Source: Candidatus Cryptobacteroides faecipullorum
GTDB taxonomy: Bacteria; Bacteroidota; Bacteroidia; Bacteroidales; UBA932
Reading direction: 5' to 3'
NCBI GenBank assembly: GCA_017694885.1
Contig: JADIMH010000035.1
Span: 1 to 50,444, forward strand
DNA: 50,444 bases
Both the position numbers and the translations under genes were made by a program. Below, one piece after another: positions 41,025 to 49,945 of this stretch. The stretch's first letter is position 1; each line of letters starts with the position of its first letter. Below the pieces are notes generated by a model. That model was given only the letters and a program-made list of their open reading frames with translations, was not told the DNA's origin and made no database searches.

Positions 41025-41873
41025 TTATCTTTTCCTTTCTTCGATAATGCAGTCCGCAGGGGCTTCGATGTTCTCATCGATTGTCACCGAGCCGATTGAG
41101 TCAGCAATTATATGTCCGGAGGTCGGGTTCTTGATATTGGTGATTGCTCCTCTGATATCGGCCCGGAGGGTCGAGTACTCGAAGGCCCTGTCGCAGGACG
41201 GGTCGAAAGTGCAGTTCTCCAGCACCAGGTCATGTGCATGGCATAGAGGCTGCTCTCCAGAGATATGGCAGTTCACCAGTCTGAGGTTGCGCGAGTGCCA
41301 TCCCAGATATTCCCCGTGCAGTTCGGAATCATAGATGGTCACATTCTTCACTTCCCAGAAAGCGTCCTTAGTGGTGATTCTGGCATTGCGGATTTCCGCA
41401 TTCTTAACATACTGGAAGACATACTTGCTGTCGCTCTCCAGTCCGTCGACCCGGATATCGCTGCTGAACATGAACGGATATGTGCCTCCGTGGAGTTCAA
41501 GGTTGCGGATATTGATGCCTTGGCAGCGCCAGAAGACTTCATCGGCATCATTCATCACCACATTCTCGATATCGATATCATTCATTTCACGGAACATCTT
41601 GGGTGCATCGATCACCGTATCCGACATTTTAAGATGGTCCGAATACCACAGGGCAGAACGTCCTCCTACAGCGAAATAACAGTTCCGGATGGTGAACCCG
41701 TGGACATGCCAGAAAGGATAGTTGCCCTCGAAACGGCAACCTGTGGCCACGATATTGCTGCATTTCTTGACGGCAGACTCCCCTTCGCGGATGGTAACAT
41801 TGTCCAGATGGACGTCATGGACGGCGAACAGAGGGCGTTCCCCTCCGAATTCCTTATCTTTTATCAGTTGCAT
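41025..41873 (-). CDS. DUF3737 right-handed beta-helix protein
   Basis: A 282-residue cytosolic-looking protein made of short strand repeats (VTIREGESAVKKCSN, IRNCYFAVGGRSALWYSD, IDIENVVMNDADEVFWR, IRNLELHGGTYPFM), as in pectate-lyase-like parallel beta-helices. The whole protein matches DUF3737 as I know it. No catalytic residues can be assigned and no signal peptide is seen. The longer start at 41906 adds MYICNVKKAKL upstream, covers the -7 box region, and is rejected in favour of MQLIKDKEF at 41873. It is divergent from the UvrA-type gene. Confidence 0.85.
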   Translation of the reverse strand: MQLIKDKEFGGERPLFAVHDVHLDNVTIREGESAVKKCSNIVATGCRFEGNYPFWHVHGFTIRNCYFAVGGRSALWYSDHLKMSDTVIDAPKMFREMNDIDIENVVMNDADEVFWRCQGINIRNLELHGGTYPFMFSSDIRVDGLESDSKYVFQYVKNAEIRNARITTKDAFWEVKNVTIYDSELHGEYLGWHSRNLRLVNCHISGEQPLCHAHDLVLENCTFDPSCDRAFEYSTLRADIRGAITNIKNPTSGHIIADSIGSVTIDENIEAPADCIIEERKR

Positions 41874-41895
41874 AAGCTTAGCTTTTTTTACGTTG

Positions 41896-41903
41896 CAAAT
41901 ATA
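41896..41903 (-). promoter_or_regulatory. Promoter -7 box for the DUF3737 gene
   Basis: Reads TAtaTTTG on the minus strand, 23 bp upstream of ATG 41873. Confidence 0.5.
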
Positions 41904-41943
41904 CACTCTTCCTGCATTTCCGGCACTAAACGGATTACCGAAT

Positions 41944-41968
41944 GTGTTACCCGGATTACGGATAACAC
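41944..41968. promoter_or_regulatory. Possible operator between DUF3737 and uvrA-like genes
   Basis: GTGTTA (41944-41949) and TAACAC (41963-41968) are perfect arms with a 13-bp centre containing CGGATTACGG; CGGATTAC occurs twice within 25 bp. It lies in the divergent promoter region. Confidence 0.35.
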
Positions 41969-41985
41969 CATATGGCGAAAAAATG

Positions 41986-41993
41986 TAATTTTG
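41986..41993 (+). promoter_or_regulatory. Promoter -7 box for the UvrA-type gene
   Basis: TAatTTTG, 22 bp upstream of ATG 42016. No -33 box. Confidence 0.5.
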
Positions 41994-42015
41994 TACCGGT
42001 TAAAATTACAGTGCA

Positions 42016-44511
42016 ATGAGTGCAGATACTGACAGGCCCGACAGGATAATAGTCCGCGGGGCAAAGGTGCACAACCTCAAGAACATCGATGTGGAGATTC
42101 CTCTGAACAGGATTGTCGGCATAGCCGGAGTGTCAGGGTCGGGGAAATCCTCGCTCGCATTGGGCGTACTGTATGCAGAAGGATCAAGACGATATCTCGA
42201 ATCCCTCTCCACCTATACACGGAGAAGGATGACACAGGCAGCCAGGGCCGATGTGGATGAAGTGCTGTATGTTCCTGCATCCCTGGCCATGCACCAGAGA
42301 CCCGGCATACCCGGGATACGCAGCACTTTCGGCACAGGGACGGAACTGCTCAACAGCCTGAGGCTCATCTACTCCCGCCTCGCCAGCCACAGATGCCCGA
42401 ACGGGCATTACCTGAAGCCTTCCCTTCATGTTGCCGCCGGTCAGGAGCTTGTCTGTCCAGTATGCGGAGAGCATTTTTACGCGCCGTCCGCAGAAGAACT
42501 TTCTTTCAACAGCCAGGGCGCGTGTTCCAAATGCGACGGAACGGGAACAGTGCGCACGGTGGACGAATCCACCCTGGTTCCGGACGAGACTCTGAGCATC
42601 GATGAAGGCGCCGTCGCTCCGTGGAACACCCTGATGTGGTCGCTGATGACGGATGTATGCAGGGAAATGGGAGTGCGTACAGATGTCCCGTTCAACCGGC
42701 TCACGGCTAAAGAACGGGACATCGTATTCCACGGACCGGCAGAAAAGAAACATATATTCTACAAATCCAAGAACACCAACCAGGCAGGAGAACTTGACTT
42801 CACTTACTACAATGCCGTCTACACCGTCCAGAACGCGCTTGCAAAAGTAAAGGACGAGAAAGGGATGAAGCGCGTGGAGAAGTTCCTCAAGACAGAGCAA
42901 TGCCCTGAGTGCGGAGGTTCGCGTCTGTCGGAAGCCGCCCGTGCCCCGCTGGTGCGGGGGATTTCACTTGCCGAAGCCTGCAGGATGACCCTGAACGAAC
43001 TGGTGGAGTGGGTCAAGGGCATTCCCCGGACTTTGCCTGAAGAAATGCGCCCCATGGCTGCAAGCATCTGTGAATCTTTTCTGGATGCATCCGTAAGGCT
43101 GCTCGACCTGGGTGTTGGCTACCTGAGTCTGGACCGAGCGGCCTCGACCCTTTCTACAGGTGAAAGGCAGAGGATGCAGCTGGCCCGCGCAGTAAGGAAC
43201 CGCACTACAGGGGTGCTGTATGTACTGGACGAGCCGTCAATCGGGCTGCACCCGGCAAACATAGTCGGACTTGCAGGAGTGATGAAGGACCTGATAGCCG
43301 ACGGGAATTCCGTCGTGCTTGTAGACCATGATACTCAGATACTTTCCGTATCTGACCATATAATAGAGATGGGACCGGGCGCAGGCTCGGCCGGAGGCCG
43401 GGTAATTGCCGAAGGCAGCATACCTGAAATCATGAAGAATCCGGCTTCCCGCATCGGGCCTTTCCTGTCAGGCAAGGCTGATGTCAGGGCCAGGAAGCAG
43501 GCCGAAGCAGGTAAAATCTTCGAAAAAGGACGGATACACCTGTCTACCGGCCGTATACACACCGTACAACCGCTCGAAGTCGACATACCGAAAGGCCGCC
43601 TGACCGTAGTCACAGGGGTTTCAGGATCAGGAAAGACGACACTCGTGCTTGAAAGCCTTATCCCTGGCCTCCAGGCATATATCGGGAAGAACCGGCTTCC
43701 GGACCATGTAAGGAAAGTCGAAGCCGGGGGAATCCGCCAGGTCAAGCTAATCGATGCCTCCCCTATCGGTATCAATATACGTTCGACAGTCGCCACATAC
43801 GCCAACGTCCATGACGAGCTGAGGAAAGTCTACGCAAAGACTGCAGATGCAAAGGAGAAAGGGTACAAAGACGGGGATTTCTCCTACAACACAGGAAAGC
43901 TCCGATGCCCTACCTGCGACGGGACAGGAGTCATCAGTCTGGATGTCCAGTTCCTGCCGGATGTGGATATACCGTGCCCTGACTGCCGCGGTTCGAGATA
44001 CTCCAGGGCCGCATACCGGATCAGAAGGGAAAATGCCGCAGGAGAGTTCTATTCGCTTCCCGAGCTGATGGATATGGATATAACCGATGCCCTTACGGCA
44101 TGCAACGACCTGAAGACCGTCCGCCAGAGACTCCAGGTCCTGCAGGAGCTCGGACTTGGCTACCTCACCTTGGGTGAAGAAACCCCGGGACTGTCAGGAG
44201 GCGAAGCCCAGAGGCTCAAGCTCGCCAGCGAGATGGGGCGCGGGCAGGAGGATTCGGTATTCGTGTTCGACGAGCCGACCATAGGGCTCCATCCTTCTGA
44301 TGTCCAGACCCTTCTGCAGGTATTCCAAAGTCTCGTCGACCACGGGGCGACAGTCATTGTCATAGAACACGATCTGGATGTAATCCGCAACGCCGACTAT
44401 ATCATAGACATGGGACCGGGAGGAGGAGAAGACGGAGGAAGAATAGTCGTAACCGGTACTCCGGAGCAGGTAAAGGCATGCCGGGAAAGCGTCACGGGGA
44501 AATTTATCTGA
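42016..44511 (+). CDS. Short UvrA-type ATPase (UvrA2/DrrC-like)
   Basis: An 831-residue ABC-type ATPase of the UvrA family, about 110 residues shorter than canonical UvrA. Two nucleotide-binding domains: Walker [12 protein letters not shown] and [11 protein letters not shown], signatures [14 protein letters not shown] and [14 protein letters not shown], Walker [12 protein letters not shown] and [11 protein letters not shown]. Zinc-type Cys pairs are at CPVCG/CSKC, CPECGG and [15 protein letters not shown]. The shortening is consistent with loss of the UvrB-binding region, as in UvrA2/DrrC paralogues linked to tolerance of DNA-intercalating drugs; it should not be called the main repair UvrA. 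A flavodoxin-like gene follows by 24 bp. Confidence 0.88.
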   Translation: MSADTDRPDRIIVRGAKVHNLKNIDVEIPLNRIVGIAGVSGSGKSSLALGVLYAEGSRRYLESLSTYTRRRMTQAARADVDEVLYVPASLAMHQRPGIPGIRSTFGTGTELLNSLRLIYSRLASHRCPNGHYLKPSLHVAAGQELVCPVCGEHFYAPSAEELSFNSQGACSKCDGTGTVRTVDESTLVPDETLSIDEGAVAPWNTLMWSLMTDVCREMGVRTDVPFNRLTAKERDIVFHGPAEKKHIFYKSKNTNQAGELDFTYYNAVYTVQNALAKVKDEKGMKRVEKFLKTEQCPECGGSRLSEAARAPLVRGISLAEACRMTLNELVEWVKGIPRTLPEEMRPMAASICESFLDASVRLLDLGVGYLSLDRAASTLSTGERQRMQLARAVRNRTTGVLYVLDEPSIGLHPANIVGLAGVMKDLIADGNSVVLVDHDTQILSVSDHIIEMGPGAGSAGGRVIAEGSIPEIMKNPASRIGPFLSGKADVRARKQAEAGKIFEKGRIHLSTGRIHTVQPLEVDIPKGRLTVVTGVSGSGKTTLVLESLIPGLQAYIGKNRLPDHVRKVEAGGIRQVKLIDASPIGINIRSTVATYANVHDELRKVYAKTADAKEKGYKDGDFSYNTGKLRCPTCDGTGVISLDVQFLPDVDIPCPDCRGSRYSRAAYRIRRENAAGEFYSLPELMDMDITDALTACNDLKTVRQRLQVLQELGLGYLTLGEETPGLSGGEAQRLKLASEMGRGQEDSVFVFDEPTIGLHPSDVQTLLQVFQSLVDHGATVIVIEHDLDVIRNADYIIDMGPGGGEDGGRIVVTGTPEQVKACRESVTGKFI

Positions 44512-44535
44512 CAACATTTTAAAACAGATACAATA

Positions 44536-45114
44536 ATGAAAAAACTCATGGTGATAGATGCCTGCATGCGGGACGAGGCATCAAGGACAAGAAGGATACT
44601 CGGACCTATAACGGCAGAGTTGGAGAAAAGATATGAAATCGAGACCGTCCGCCTCGACGGACAGGATTATCAGTCCGTCGGGAGGAAAGTGCTCGCAGAG
44701 CGCAGCAGCGGCTATGTTCCCGAAGAAATCGTCGCTATGGCCAGGAAAATCGCCGATGCGGACAGGATAGTGATCGCAGCACCGTTCTGGGACATGAGTT
44801 TTCCGGCTATCCTCAAAGTCTTCATAGAGAACATGTCGCTTTTCAACATTACATTCAGGGACAACGGGACAGACTTCGAAGGTCTTTGCCGCAGTGAAAA
44901 GGTGCTCTACATCACCACACGCGGCATGAATGTGCACACCGGAGACGCTCTGGACGCCGCCACACCTTATATGAAGGCCCTTTCCGCTCTGTGGGGCTGG
45001 GGTGAAGTCATCACGGTAGCAGCCGAAAACCTCGACTACAGCACCCCTGAAGAAATCGACAGGAAGATAGAAGCGGCAATAGCGAAAGGACTGGAAATCT
45101 GCAAGGATTTCTAA
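44536..45114 (+). CDS. Flavodoxin-fold NAD(P)H oxidoreductase (AzoR-like)
   Basis: A 192-residue flavodoxin-like protein of the NADPH-dependent FMN reductase/azoreductase group. It contains the flavin-binding segment APFWDMSFPAILKVFIEN (compare PMWNFSIPA in AzoR) and TRGMNVHTGDALDAATPYMK near residue 130, with NAD(P)H- and FMN-binding positions. Such enzymes reduce quinones, azo compounds or nitro groups. The gene is 24 bp after the UvrA-type gene, so the pair could form a small stress or drug-tolerance unit. Its stop lies 16 bp from the convergent oxidoreductase gene. The substrate is not inferable. Confidence 0.85.
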   Translation: MKKLMVIDACMRDEASRTRRILGPITAELEKRYEIETVRLDGQDYQSVGRKVLAERSSGYVPEEIVAMARKIADADRIVIAAPFWDMSFPAILKVFIENMSLFNITFRDNGTDFEGLCRSEKVLYITTRGMNVHTGDALDAATPYMKALSALWGWGEVITVAAENLDYSTPEEIDRKIEAAIAKGLEICKDF

Positions 45115-45130
45115 AGCCCCTTTTACTTGA

Positions 45131-46156
45131 TCAGCAATGTCCGTCAGCCGGAAAGACTACTCCGGTCTGGCGGCGTATTTCATCGAGCAGAAGCATCGTG
45201 TCCAAAGAGTTGCGGTAGCTGTTCAGAGCGGATTCCCGTTTCCCTGACTGTATCAGGTTTATGAATTCGGCCACTTCGTAATAATATTCGTCCTTGCCGG
45301 TTACGGCAGAAATGTCGACGGGGTCGGACTTCCGGCCCTTCCCTCCGGAAACATTCTCCGCATGCGGGACAAAAGTCACCCGGCCTATACTGTTTATCCT
45401 GTCGGCAATTACCGTCCCCTTCTCGCCCTGGATCTCTGTCGGCAGGAAGGAATCCGCTATCTTTGAATATATTACGGTCGCTTCCATACCTTCATACCGG
45501 AATACCGCAGTCCCCTGCCCGTCTGCACCCGACGGAAGAAGCAGTCCGGATGCCCTGACTTCTACAGGCATCCCGAAAAGTACTACCATCGGATAAATGG
45601 TATAGACACCGATGTCCATCAGAGCCCCGTTGGAATATGCAGGGTTGAAAGCGTTCGGAAGTTCCCCTGCCTTGTACCTGTCATACCTCGAAGAGTACTG
45701 GCAGTATGAAGAAAAGTACCTGCGCACCTTGCCTATGCGCCCGACAGCTTCCCGCACGGCGGTAAAATTGGGCGTCATGACAGGTTTCATCGCTTCCATC
45801 AGGACAACCCCGTGCCGTTCAGCCGTCTCTATCATCTTTCTGGCTTCAACGGCGTTTGAAGCCAGAGGCTTCTCGCACAGCACATGCTTCCCATGTTCCA
45901 TGCAGAGGATGCTCTGGTCGGCATGACGGAAATTCGGAGTCGCGATATAGACTGCATCGACCTCAGGACTCGAGGCCATCTCCTCCAATGATGTGAACAG
46001 ATGCGGAATCCCGTGCCTGACGGCAAATGCCTGCGCCGTATCCATGCTTCTCGAGCACACGGCCGTAAGGGCGAACCTGCTGTCCTGCCGCGCCCCGTTT
46101 ATCACCCAGTCGGTTATGAAATTGGTTCCGACCACCCCGAAACGTATTTTTTCCAT
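45131..46156 (-). CDS. Gfo/Idh/MocA family oxidoreductase
   Basis: A 341-residue NAD(P)-dependent dehydrogenase. The Rossmann start is RFGVVGTNFITDWVINGA with the nucleotide loop, followed by AVCSRSMDTAQAFA, the VDAVYIATPN segment and the EKP motif (HVLCEKPLASNAVEA) typical of the family. The C-terminal alpha/beta domain has the YSNGALMDIGVYTIYPM segment. Substrates are sugars, inositols or related polyols; it may act with a glycan enzyme but none is adjacent. The ORF can begin further upstream at 46246, but that would add a non-homologous leader; ATG 46156 is chosen, 27 bp from a TAccTTTG box. Confidence 0.86.
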   Translation of the reverse strand: MEKIRFGVVGTNFITDWVINGARQDSRFALTAVCSRSMDTAQAFAVRHGIPHLFTSLEEMASSPEVDAVYIATPNFRHADQSILCMEHGKHVLCEKPLASNAVEARKMIETAERHGVVLMEAMKPVMTPNFTAVREAVGRIGKVRRYFSSYCQYSSRYDRYKAGELPNAFNPAYSNGALMDIGVYTIYPMVVLFGMPVEVRASGLLLPSGADGQGTAVFRYEGMEATVIYSKIADSFLPTEIQGEKGTVIADRINSIGRVTFVPHAENVSGGKGRKSDPVDISAVTGKDEYYYEVAEFINLIQSGKRESALNSYRNSLDTMLLLDEIRRQTGVVFPADGHC

Positions 46157-46182
46157 GTCATGAAGCGGATCAAGAATACACA

Positions 46183-46190
46183 CAAAGGTA
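46183..46190 (-). promoter_or_regulatory. Promoter -7 box for the Gfo/Idh/MocA gene
   Basis: Reads TAccTTTG on the minus strand, 26 bp before ATG 46156. Confidence 0.5.
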
Positions 46191-46204
46191 CAGATAAAAA
46201 TTTT

Positions 46205-46235
46205 TTTGCATTGTACTGTTATATTATTACCTTTG
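46205..46235 (+). promoter_or_regulatory. Consensus promoter of the ABC/GntR operon
   Basis: TTTG at 46205-46208, 19 bp, TAccTTTG at 46228-46235. Both boxes match the Bacteroidota consensus exactly. Confidence 0.75.
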
Positions 46236-46237
46236 CA

Positions 46238-46259
46238 CTGTATCACCGTAGTGGTACAG
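46238..46259. promoter_or_regulatory. Palindrome at the start site, probable GntR operator
   Basis: CTGTATCAC (46238-46246) and GTGGTACAG (46251-46259) form 9-bp arms with one mismatch around CGTA. The site is 2 bp after the -7 box and covers the expected transcription start, as for autorepression by the YtrA-like regulator encoded at the operon's end. Confidence 0.6.
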
Positions 46260-46296
46260 CATAAAAGTTAATCATTAAAGCATTTACATTCACATC

Positions 46297-47106
46297 ATGA
46301 CAGAACTGAAAGACATGTCCTACTGGTACGATCCCGGCAAGACTGTGATCAAAGACGTATCCGTGGAGATAGCTGACGGCAGGATATACGGCCTGCTCGG
46401 GCTTAACGGTTCCGGGAAAAGCACATTGCTCAAACTGATGGCCGGACTGCTGTTCCCGAAGAAGGGGCAGGTTCTGTGCAACGGGGAAACCACCGGCTCC
46501 AGAAAACCGGAGACGCTTCAGGACATAGCTTTCATGCCGTCTGAACTGAACCTGTACAAGGAGAGCCCGGCCAGGTTCGCAGCCCTGAATTCGGTGTTCT
46601 ACCCACGATTCAGCCAGTCCGTGCTGGATGACTGCATGAAAGAATTCGGCATTGACCCGGAAACGAGTGACCTGACAAAACTGTCGTTGGGCTACCAGCA
46701 CAGGTTCATGCTCAGTTACCTCCTTTCTCTGGGGACAGGGCTCATTCTTCTGGACGAACCGCTCAACGGAATGGACATGCCGTCCAGGAACATCTTCAGG
46801 AAACTGCTCATGAGACACTTAAGGGATGACCAGACCATCGTCATTTCCACGCACATAATGAATGATGTCGAGAATATTGTCTCAGATATAATCATCGTCA
46901 GAAATGACGGTTCACTGTTCTGCGACTCCCTGGAGTCCCTGGCCCGGAAATACACCTATGGCATTTCCGCGTCTCCGGAAGGGGCTCTGTATTCCGAGAA
47001 CTGCGCGGAAGGGTTCAGGGTGCTGAAAGAAAACACGGACGGAAGCGAATGTGACATACCCGTGGAAATATTGTTCAACGCTGTAACAAAAGGAGCCATA
47101 AAATGA
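46297..47106 (+). CDS. ABC transporter ATP-binding protein
   Basis: A 269-residue ATPase subunit. Walker A is GLNGSGKSTLL, Walker B LILLDEPLNGMD, the D-loop and H-loop (STHIMNDVENI) are present, while the ABC signature is degenerate (LSLGYQHRF instead of LSGGQ). The order ATPase, permease, GntR regulator resembles the ytr-type operons of Firmicutes, which respond to cell-wall antibiotics. The C-terminal 50 residues are beyond the ABC fold. The stop overlaps the start of the permease gene (ATGA at 47103). Confidence 0.9.
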   Translation: MTELKDMSYWYDPGKTVIKDVSVEIADGRIYGLLGLNGSGKSTLLKLMAGLLFPKKGQVLCNGETTGSRKPETLQDIAFMPSELNLYKESPARFAALNSVFYPRFSQSVLDDCMKEFGIDPETSDLTKLSLGYQHRFMLSYLLSLGTGLILLDEPLNGMDMPSRNIFRKLLMRHLRDDQTIVISTHIMNDVENIVSDIIIVRNDGSLFCDSLESLARKYTYGISASPEGALYSENCAEGFRVLKENTDGSECDIPVEILFNAVTKGAIK

Positions 47107-47810
47107 AGACATTCAGTTTCAGAAGGATGCTGCTGTTCAGCCGCCTGCAGCTATGTGAGATTTATGGAAGGAACACAAAGAAGATCTTCTCGATATCTCT
47201 CTGGATGACGGCGGCACTATGTGTCCTTGCCCTGCTTATTAACGGCGGGCGGCCGGGCGACAGCGCTGGCACTACAGAAGAAATGACTTTTGTAACGGCG
47301 GTAGTATTCTCAATGTTATTCTATGCAGACCTTGTGGGCCAGAGGCTCATGGTCCCGGCCTCGGCGGCAGAAAAGTTCGGGGCATTTTTCCTCAACTCAT
47401 TGGTTGTAATGATAATCGCCGTAGCGATGACCGCGACTGCCGGATCAGCCATCATCTCGATAGTATCACTGTTCAGCGACTCTCCCGACAGCGGACCGGT
47501 CATCCTCTTTTTCAGGAAAGGCTTTGACTGGCATGCCCTCGTCAATCTCCTGATAGTCCCTTTATTTACCTGGCTCACAATGTTCGGTGCTGTAAGGAAA
47601 AAATTCGGGACGGGCGTTTTCTGGTCAGTCCTCGCAGGATACTTCATACTGCTGTTCATACCCGGCATACTCCGACAGGCCGGTATATTGGAAAGAGAGA
47701 CTGCACGCATTCTATCCGCATGCATCACCACAGTGCTTGTCATAGTATCTTTAATATGGTCATACCGGCTGCTTAAGAAAGCCGAACTCAATTCCCGTGA
47801 CAATGACTGA
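47103..47810 (+). CDS. ABC-2-like membrane permease
   Basis: A 235-residue integral membrane protein with about six helices (ISLWMTAALCVLALLI, FVTAVVFSMLFYADLV, FFLNSLVVMIIAVAMTATAG, LLIVPLFTWLTMFGAV, VLAGYFILLFIPGI, ACITTVLVIVSLIWSY), matching the size of ABC-2-type permeases. It is coupled to the upstream ATPase by an ATGA overlap and to the downstream regulator, whose ATG at 47803 lies inside this gene. The substrate is unknown; antimicrobial peptides or lipids would be plausible by analogy with YtrBC-type systems. Confidence 0.82.
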   Translation: MKTFSFRRMLLFSRLQLCEIYGRNTKKIFSISLWMTAALCVLALLINGGRPGDSAGTTEEMTFVTAVVFSMLFYADLVGQRLMVPASAAEKFGAFFLNSLVVMIIAVAMTATAGSAIISIVSLFSDSPDSGPVILFFRKGFDWHALVNLLIVPLFTWLTMFGAVRKKFGTGVFWSVLAGYFILLFIPGILRQAGILERETARILSACITTVLVIVSLIWSYRLLKKAELNSRDND

Positions 47811-48168
47811 TTTCAGACAGGACAAAGCCATATACCGCCAGATGTCCGACAGGCTCTGTGACGATATCCTCTCCGGAAGATACAACGCCGGGGACAGGAT
47901 CCCGAGTGTCAGGGAACTGTCAGAAATGCTGGAGGTGAACACCAACACAGTTGTGCGTGCCTACGACCAGCTTACCAGGCAGGGCATCGTATTCACCCGG
48001 CGCGGCATGGGCTACTTCGTATCGGAAAACGCCCGCGACATCATCATGGAAAACAAACGGAAGGAATTCATGGAAGAAAAGCTGCCGGACCTTTTCCGCC
48101 AGATGAAACTTCTCGGAATCCCGATAGAAACAGTGGAGAAGCTGTGGGAAAATCTTCATGACGATTGA
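47803..48168 (+). CDS. YtrA-like GntR-family regulator
   Basis: A 121-residue regulator with an N-terminal GntR winged helix (AIYRQMSDRLCDDILSGRYN, then GDRIPSVRELSEMLEVNTNT and VVRAYDQLTRQGIVFTRRGMG) and a short helical C-terminal dimerisation tail, the small YtrA subfamily. It starts at ATG 47803, overlapping the permease stop by 8 bp; GTG 47797 is an alternative. The palindrome at 46238-46259 is its likely operator. The C-terminal part (LLGIPIETVEKLWENL) is a typical YtrA tail. It ends just before the region of changed base composition. Confidence 0.9.
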   Translation: MTDFRQDKAIYRQMSDRLCDDILSGRYNAGDRIPSVRELSEMLEVNTNTVVRAYDQLTRQGIVFTRRGMGYFVSENARDIIMENKRKEFMEEKLPDLFRQMKLLGIPIETVEKLWENLHDD

Positions 48169-48301
48169 TTTTCCTCCACTTGCCCCGGGTGCGCGGATTC
48201 ACATCATGAATAACAGTTTGCGAGGAAGCACATGGGATTTTGCCAGGACTAACAGATTTTGCACAAACAAACCATCAGACGAATTTATAAATTTTACCAG
48301 T

Positions 48302-49492
48302 ATGGAAAATTTTGAATATATCACGAATCTATTCACGGTCGTAGCCATAATCGGAGCAGTTGTATATGGAGTGCTGCATTTTGTCTCTGAATACAAGGAT
48401 TTCAAAAGCAGCAGCCAACGTCGGGCAGAATATATGACCTCGTTTGACAAAATCGTCTCGCAGTTAGCGTCCGATGCTCCATCGTCACAACTCTCGGCGG
48501 CCATTTTGTTGCGCCGGTTCTTTTCTGTAAAATTGGATGAAAAATCGAGTTTTCTGAAAACGGAAACCATCAATGTCATCTCATCCCTTTTGCGCACAGT
48601 TCCGCCAGGAGTCTATCAAAAAACACTGGGCGACGGTTTAGCATATGCAATGGATTTATCCGGGGCCGACCTGCAGAAGACCAATTTACAGGACATATAT
48701 ATCGGCAATAAAAAAGGAGAAATTATCCTGCAAAAAACCGATTTCTTTATGGCGGACCTGTCATATGCGTTGATTGACGGGGTGCAGGGCCAAGAGGCGA
48801 TTTTATATCACGCCATACTGTTCGGAGCTCAAATCAAGAACAGCAACTTCGAGAATGCGAATTTCTCGTATGCCGATTTGACCAGCGCAAGATTCAAGGA
48901 TGTCAAATTGAATGGGGCAGACTTCTCGCATGCCCTTAATATCCCCGAAGAGATTCAATCCCATTTGGTAAATGGAAAGTATCAGGGTAGCGAAGCTGTA
49001 ACGACTCAACCGACAAGTAGTGACAAAACCATATTTTTCAGTATGCCCGGATGTATGACCAAAGAGCAGGAACTCCTGACAAAAGAGTACAAACGCATAC
49101 TGGGCAAACAATTCAATGTCATCTATTATTATCGGGATATTTATCCGGGATTCGGACAATTCAATCAAGTGCGTCAAAGTATTTTGAAATCGCATGCCAT
49201 GGTTGCATTCGGCTTTAAGCAGATTAACATCGAAAAAGGTATATACAGGCCGGATACCCCTGAAGAAGAGTCTTTGAATAACAAATGGATGCCGACTCCA
49301 TGGAATGAACTGGAAATAGGGATGGGGCTGATGAAAGGATTGCCCATCTTGCTTGTCAAGGATGCCGGAATTGACAGCGGTGCATTTAACAATAGATTGA
49401 GAGAATGTTTTACCGCTTCGATTTCTGCCGATTACGACTTGAGACAGCTTGATTCGAACGAAACTTTCACAAAGTGGTGTGCCAAAATCTAA
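48302..49492 (+). CDS. Membrane-anchored pentapeptide-repeat protein with C-terminal TIR/deoxyribosyltransferase-like domain
   Basis: A 396-residue protein in four parts. Residues 7-25 are one membrane helix (NLFTVVAIIGAVVYGVLHF). Residues 40-110 form a helical segment (QRRAEYMTSFDKIVSQLASD, SAAILLRRFF) often preceding pentapeptide repeats. Residues 116-215 hold imperfect A(D/N)LxX repeats (LSGADLQKTNLQDI, NFENANFSYADLTSARF). Residues 235-396 look like a small Rossmann-type domain: KTIFFSMPG, SILKSHAMVAFGF and WNELEIGMGLMKGLPILLVKD, a pattern shared with TIR and nucleoside-2-deoxyribosyltransferase folds with a candidate catalytic Glu. An upstream extension to 48158 is rejected. The gene is AT-richer than its left neighbours. 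An immune-effector role is inference only. Confidence 0.7.
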   Translation: MENFEYITNLFTVVAIIGAVVYGVLHFVSEYKDFKSSSQRRAEYMTSFDKIVSQLASDAPSSQLSAAILLRRFFSVKLDEKSSFLKTETINVISSLLRTVPPGVYQKTLGDGLAYAMDLSGADLQKTNLQDIYIGNKKGEIILQKTDFFMADLSYALIDGVQGQEAILYHAILFGAQIKNSNFENANFSYADLTSARFKDVKLNGADFSHALNIPEEIQSHLVNGKYQGSEAVTTQPTSSDKTIFFSMPGCMTKEQELLTKEYKRILGKQFNVIYYYRDIYPGFGQFNQVRQSILKSHAMVAFGFKQINIEKGIYRPDTPEEESLNNKWMPTPWNELEIGMGLMKGLPILLVKDAGIDSGAFNNRLRECFTASISADYDLRQLDSNETFTKWCAKI

Positions 49493-49582
49493 ACGCGGGC
49501 CCCACGATACGGACTCGCTGTCATCAAACGAACGTTACAGCCTTTTGTGGTGAACGTATCTGAGTTTGGCAGCAACGGTCTT

Positions 49583-49945
49583 CTAATTAAAAAACTCTTC
49601 AGCCATCTGAAGCGCTTTCTCTTTATCTATGGTAAAGACATGATTCAACAGGCCGACCGAAACGGTCTGCGCCTCTCCATCGTATGTAACGGATCCTATG
49701 CTGCATACAAAATAATTTTCCACATTGAGCATGTTGTCAATAACGAGCCCACCGAGACCGGTGCCAATCATAGAACCGAACGCCACCAGGTCCGCATCCT
49801 CCTCCTCGCCAGACAGTTCAGCGGTAATAACCTGATTGACCAGGTCTTTCAATGCCGCTGAATGCGCCTCCCTGTCCGGACAAGTAGCCACGCAGATGCC
49901 GCCGAGAATAATGATAATCAATAACGTATAGAATATCGCTTTCAT
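49583..49945 (-). CDS. Small exported/membrane protein, DUF4359-like
   Basis: A 120-residue protein with an N-terminal hydrophobic helix (MKAIFYTLLIIIILGGICVA) followed by TCPDREAHSAALKDLVNQVI, which recalls the T(C/N)PDKExH start of DUF4359 proteins, then a beta-rich part NYFVCSIGSVTYDGEAQTVS and VGLLNHVFTI. Function is unknown. It runs opposite to the pentapeptide-repeat gene, 90 bp apart. A weak -7-like TAacTTTA is at 49968-49975 without a -33 box. Confidence 0.65.
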   Translation of the reverse strand: MKAIFYTLLIIIILGGICVATCPDREAHSAALKDLVNQVITAELSGEEEDADLVAFGSMIGTGLGGLVIDNMLNVENYFVCSIGSVTYDGEAQTVSVGLLNHVFTIDKEKALQMAEEFFN

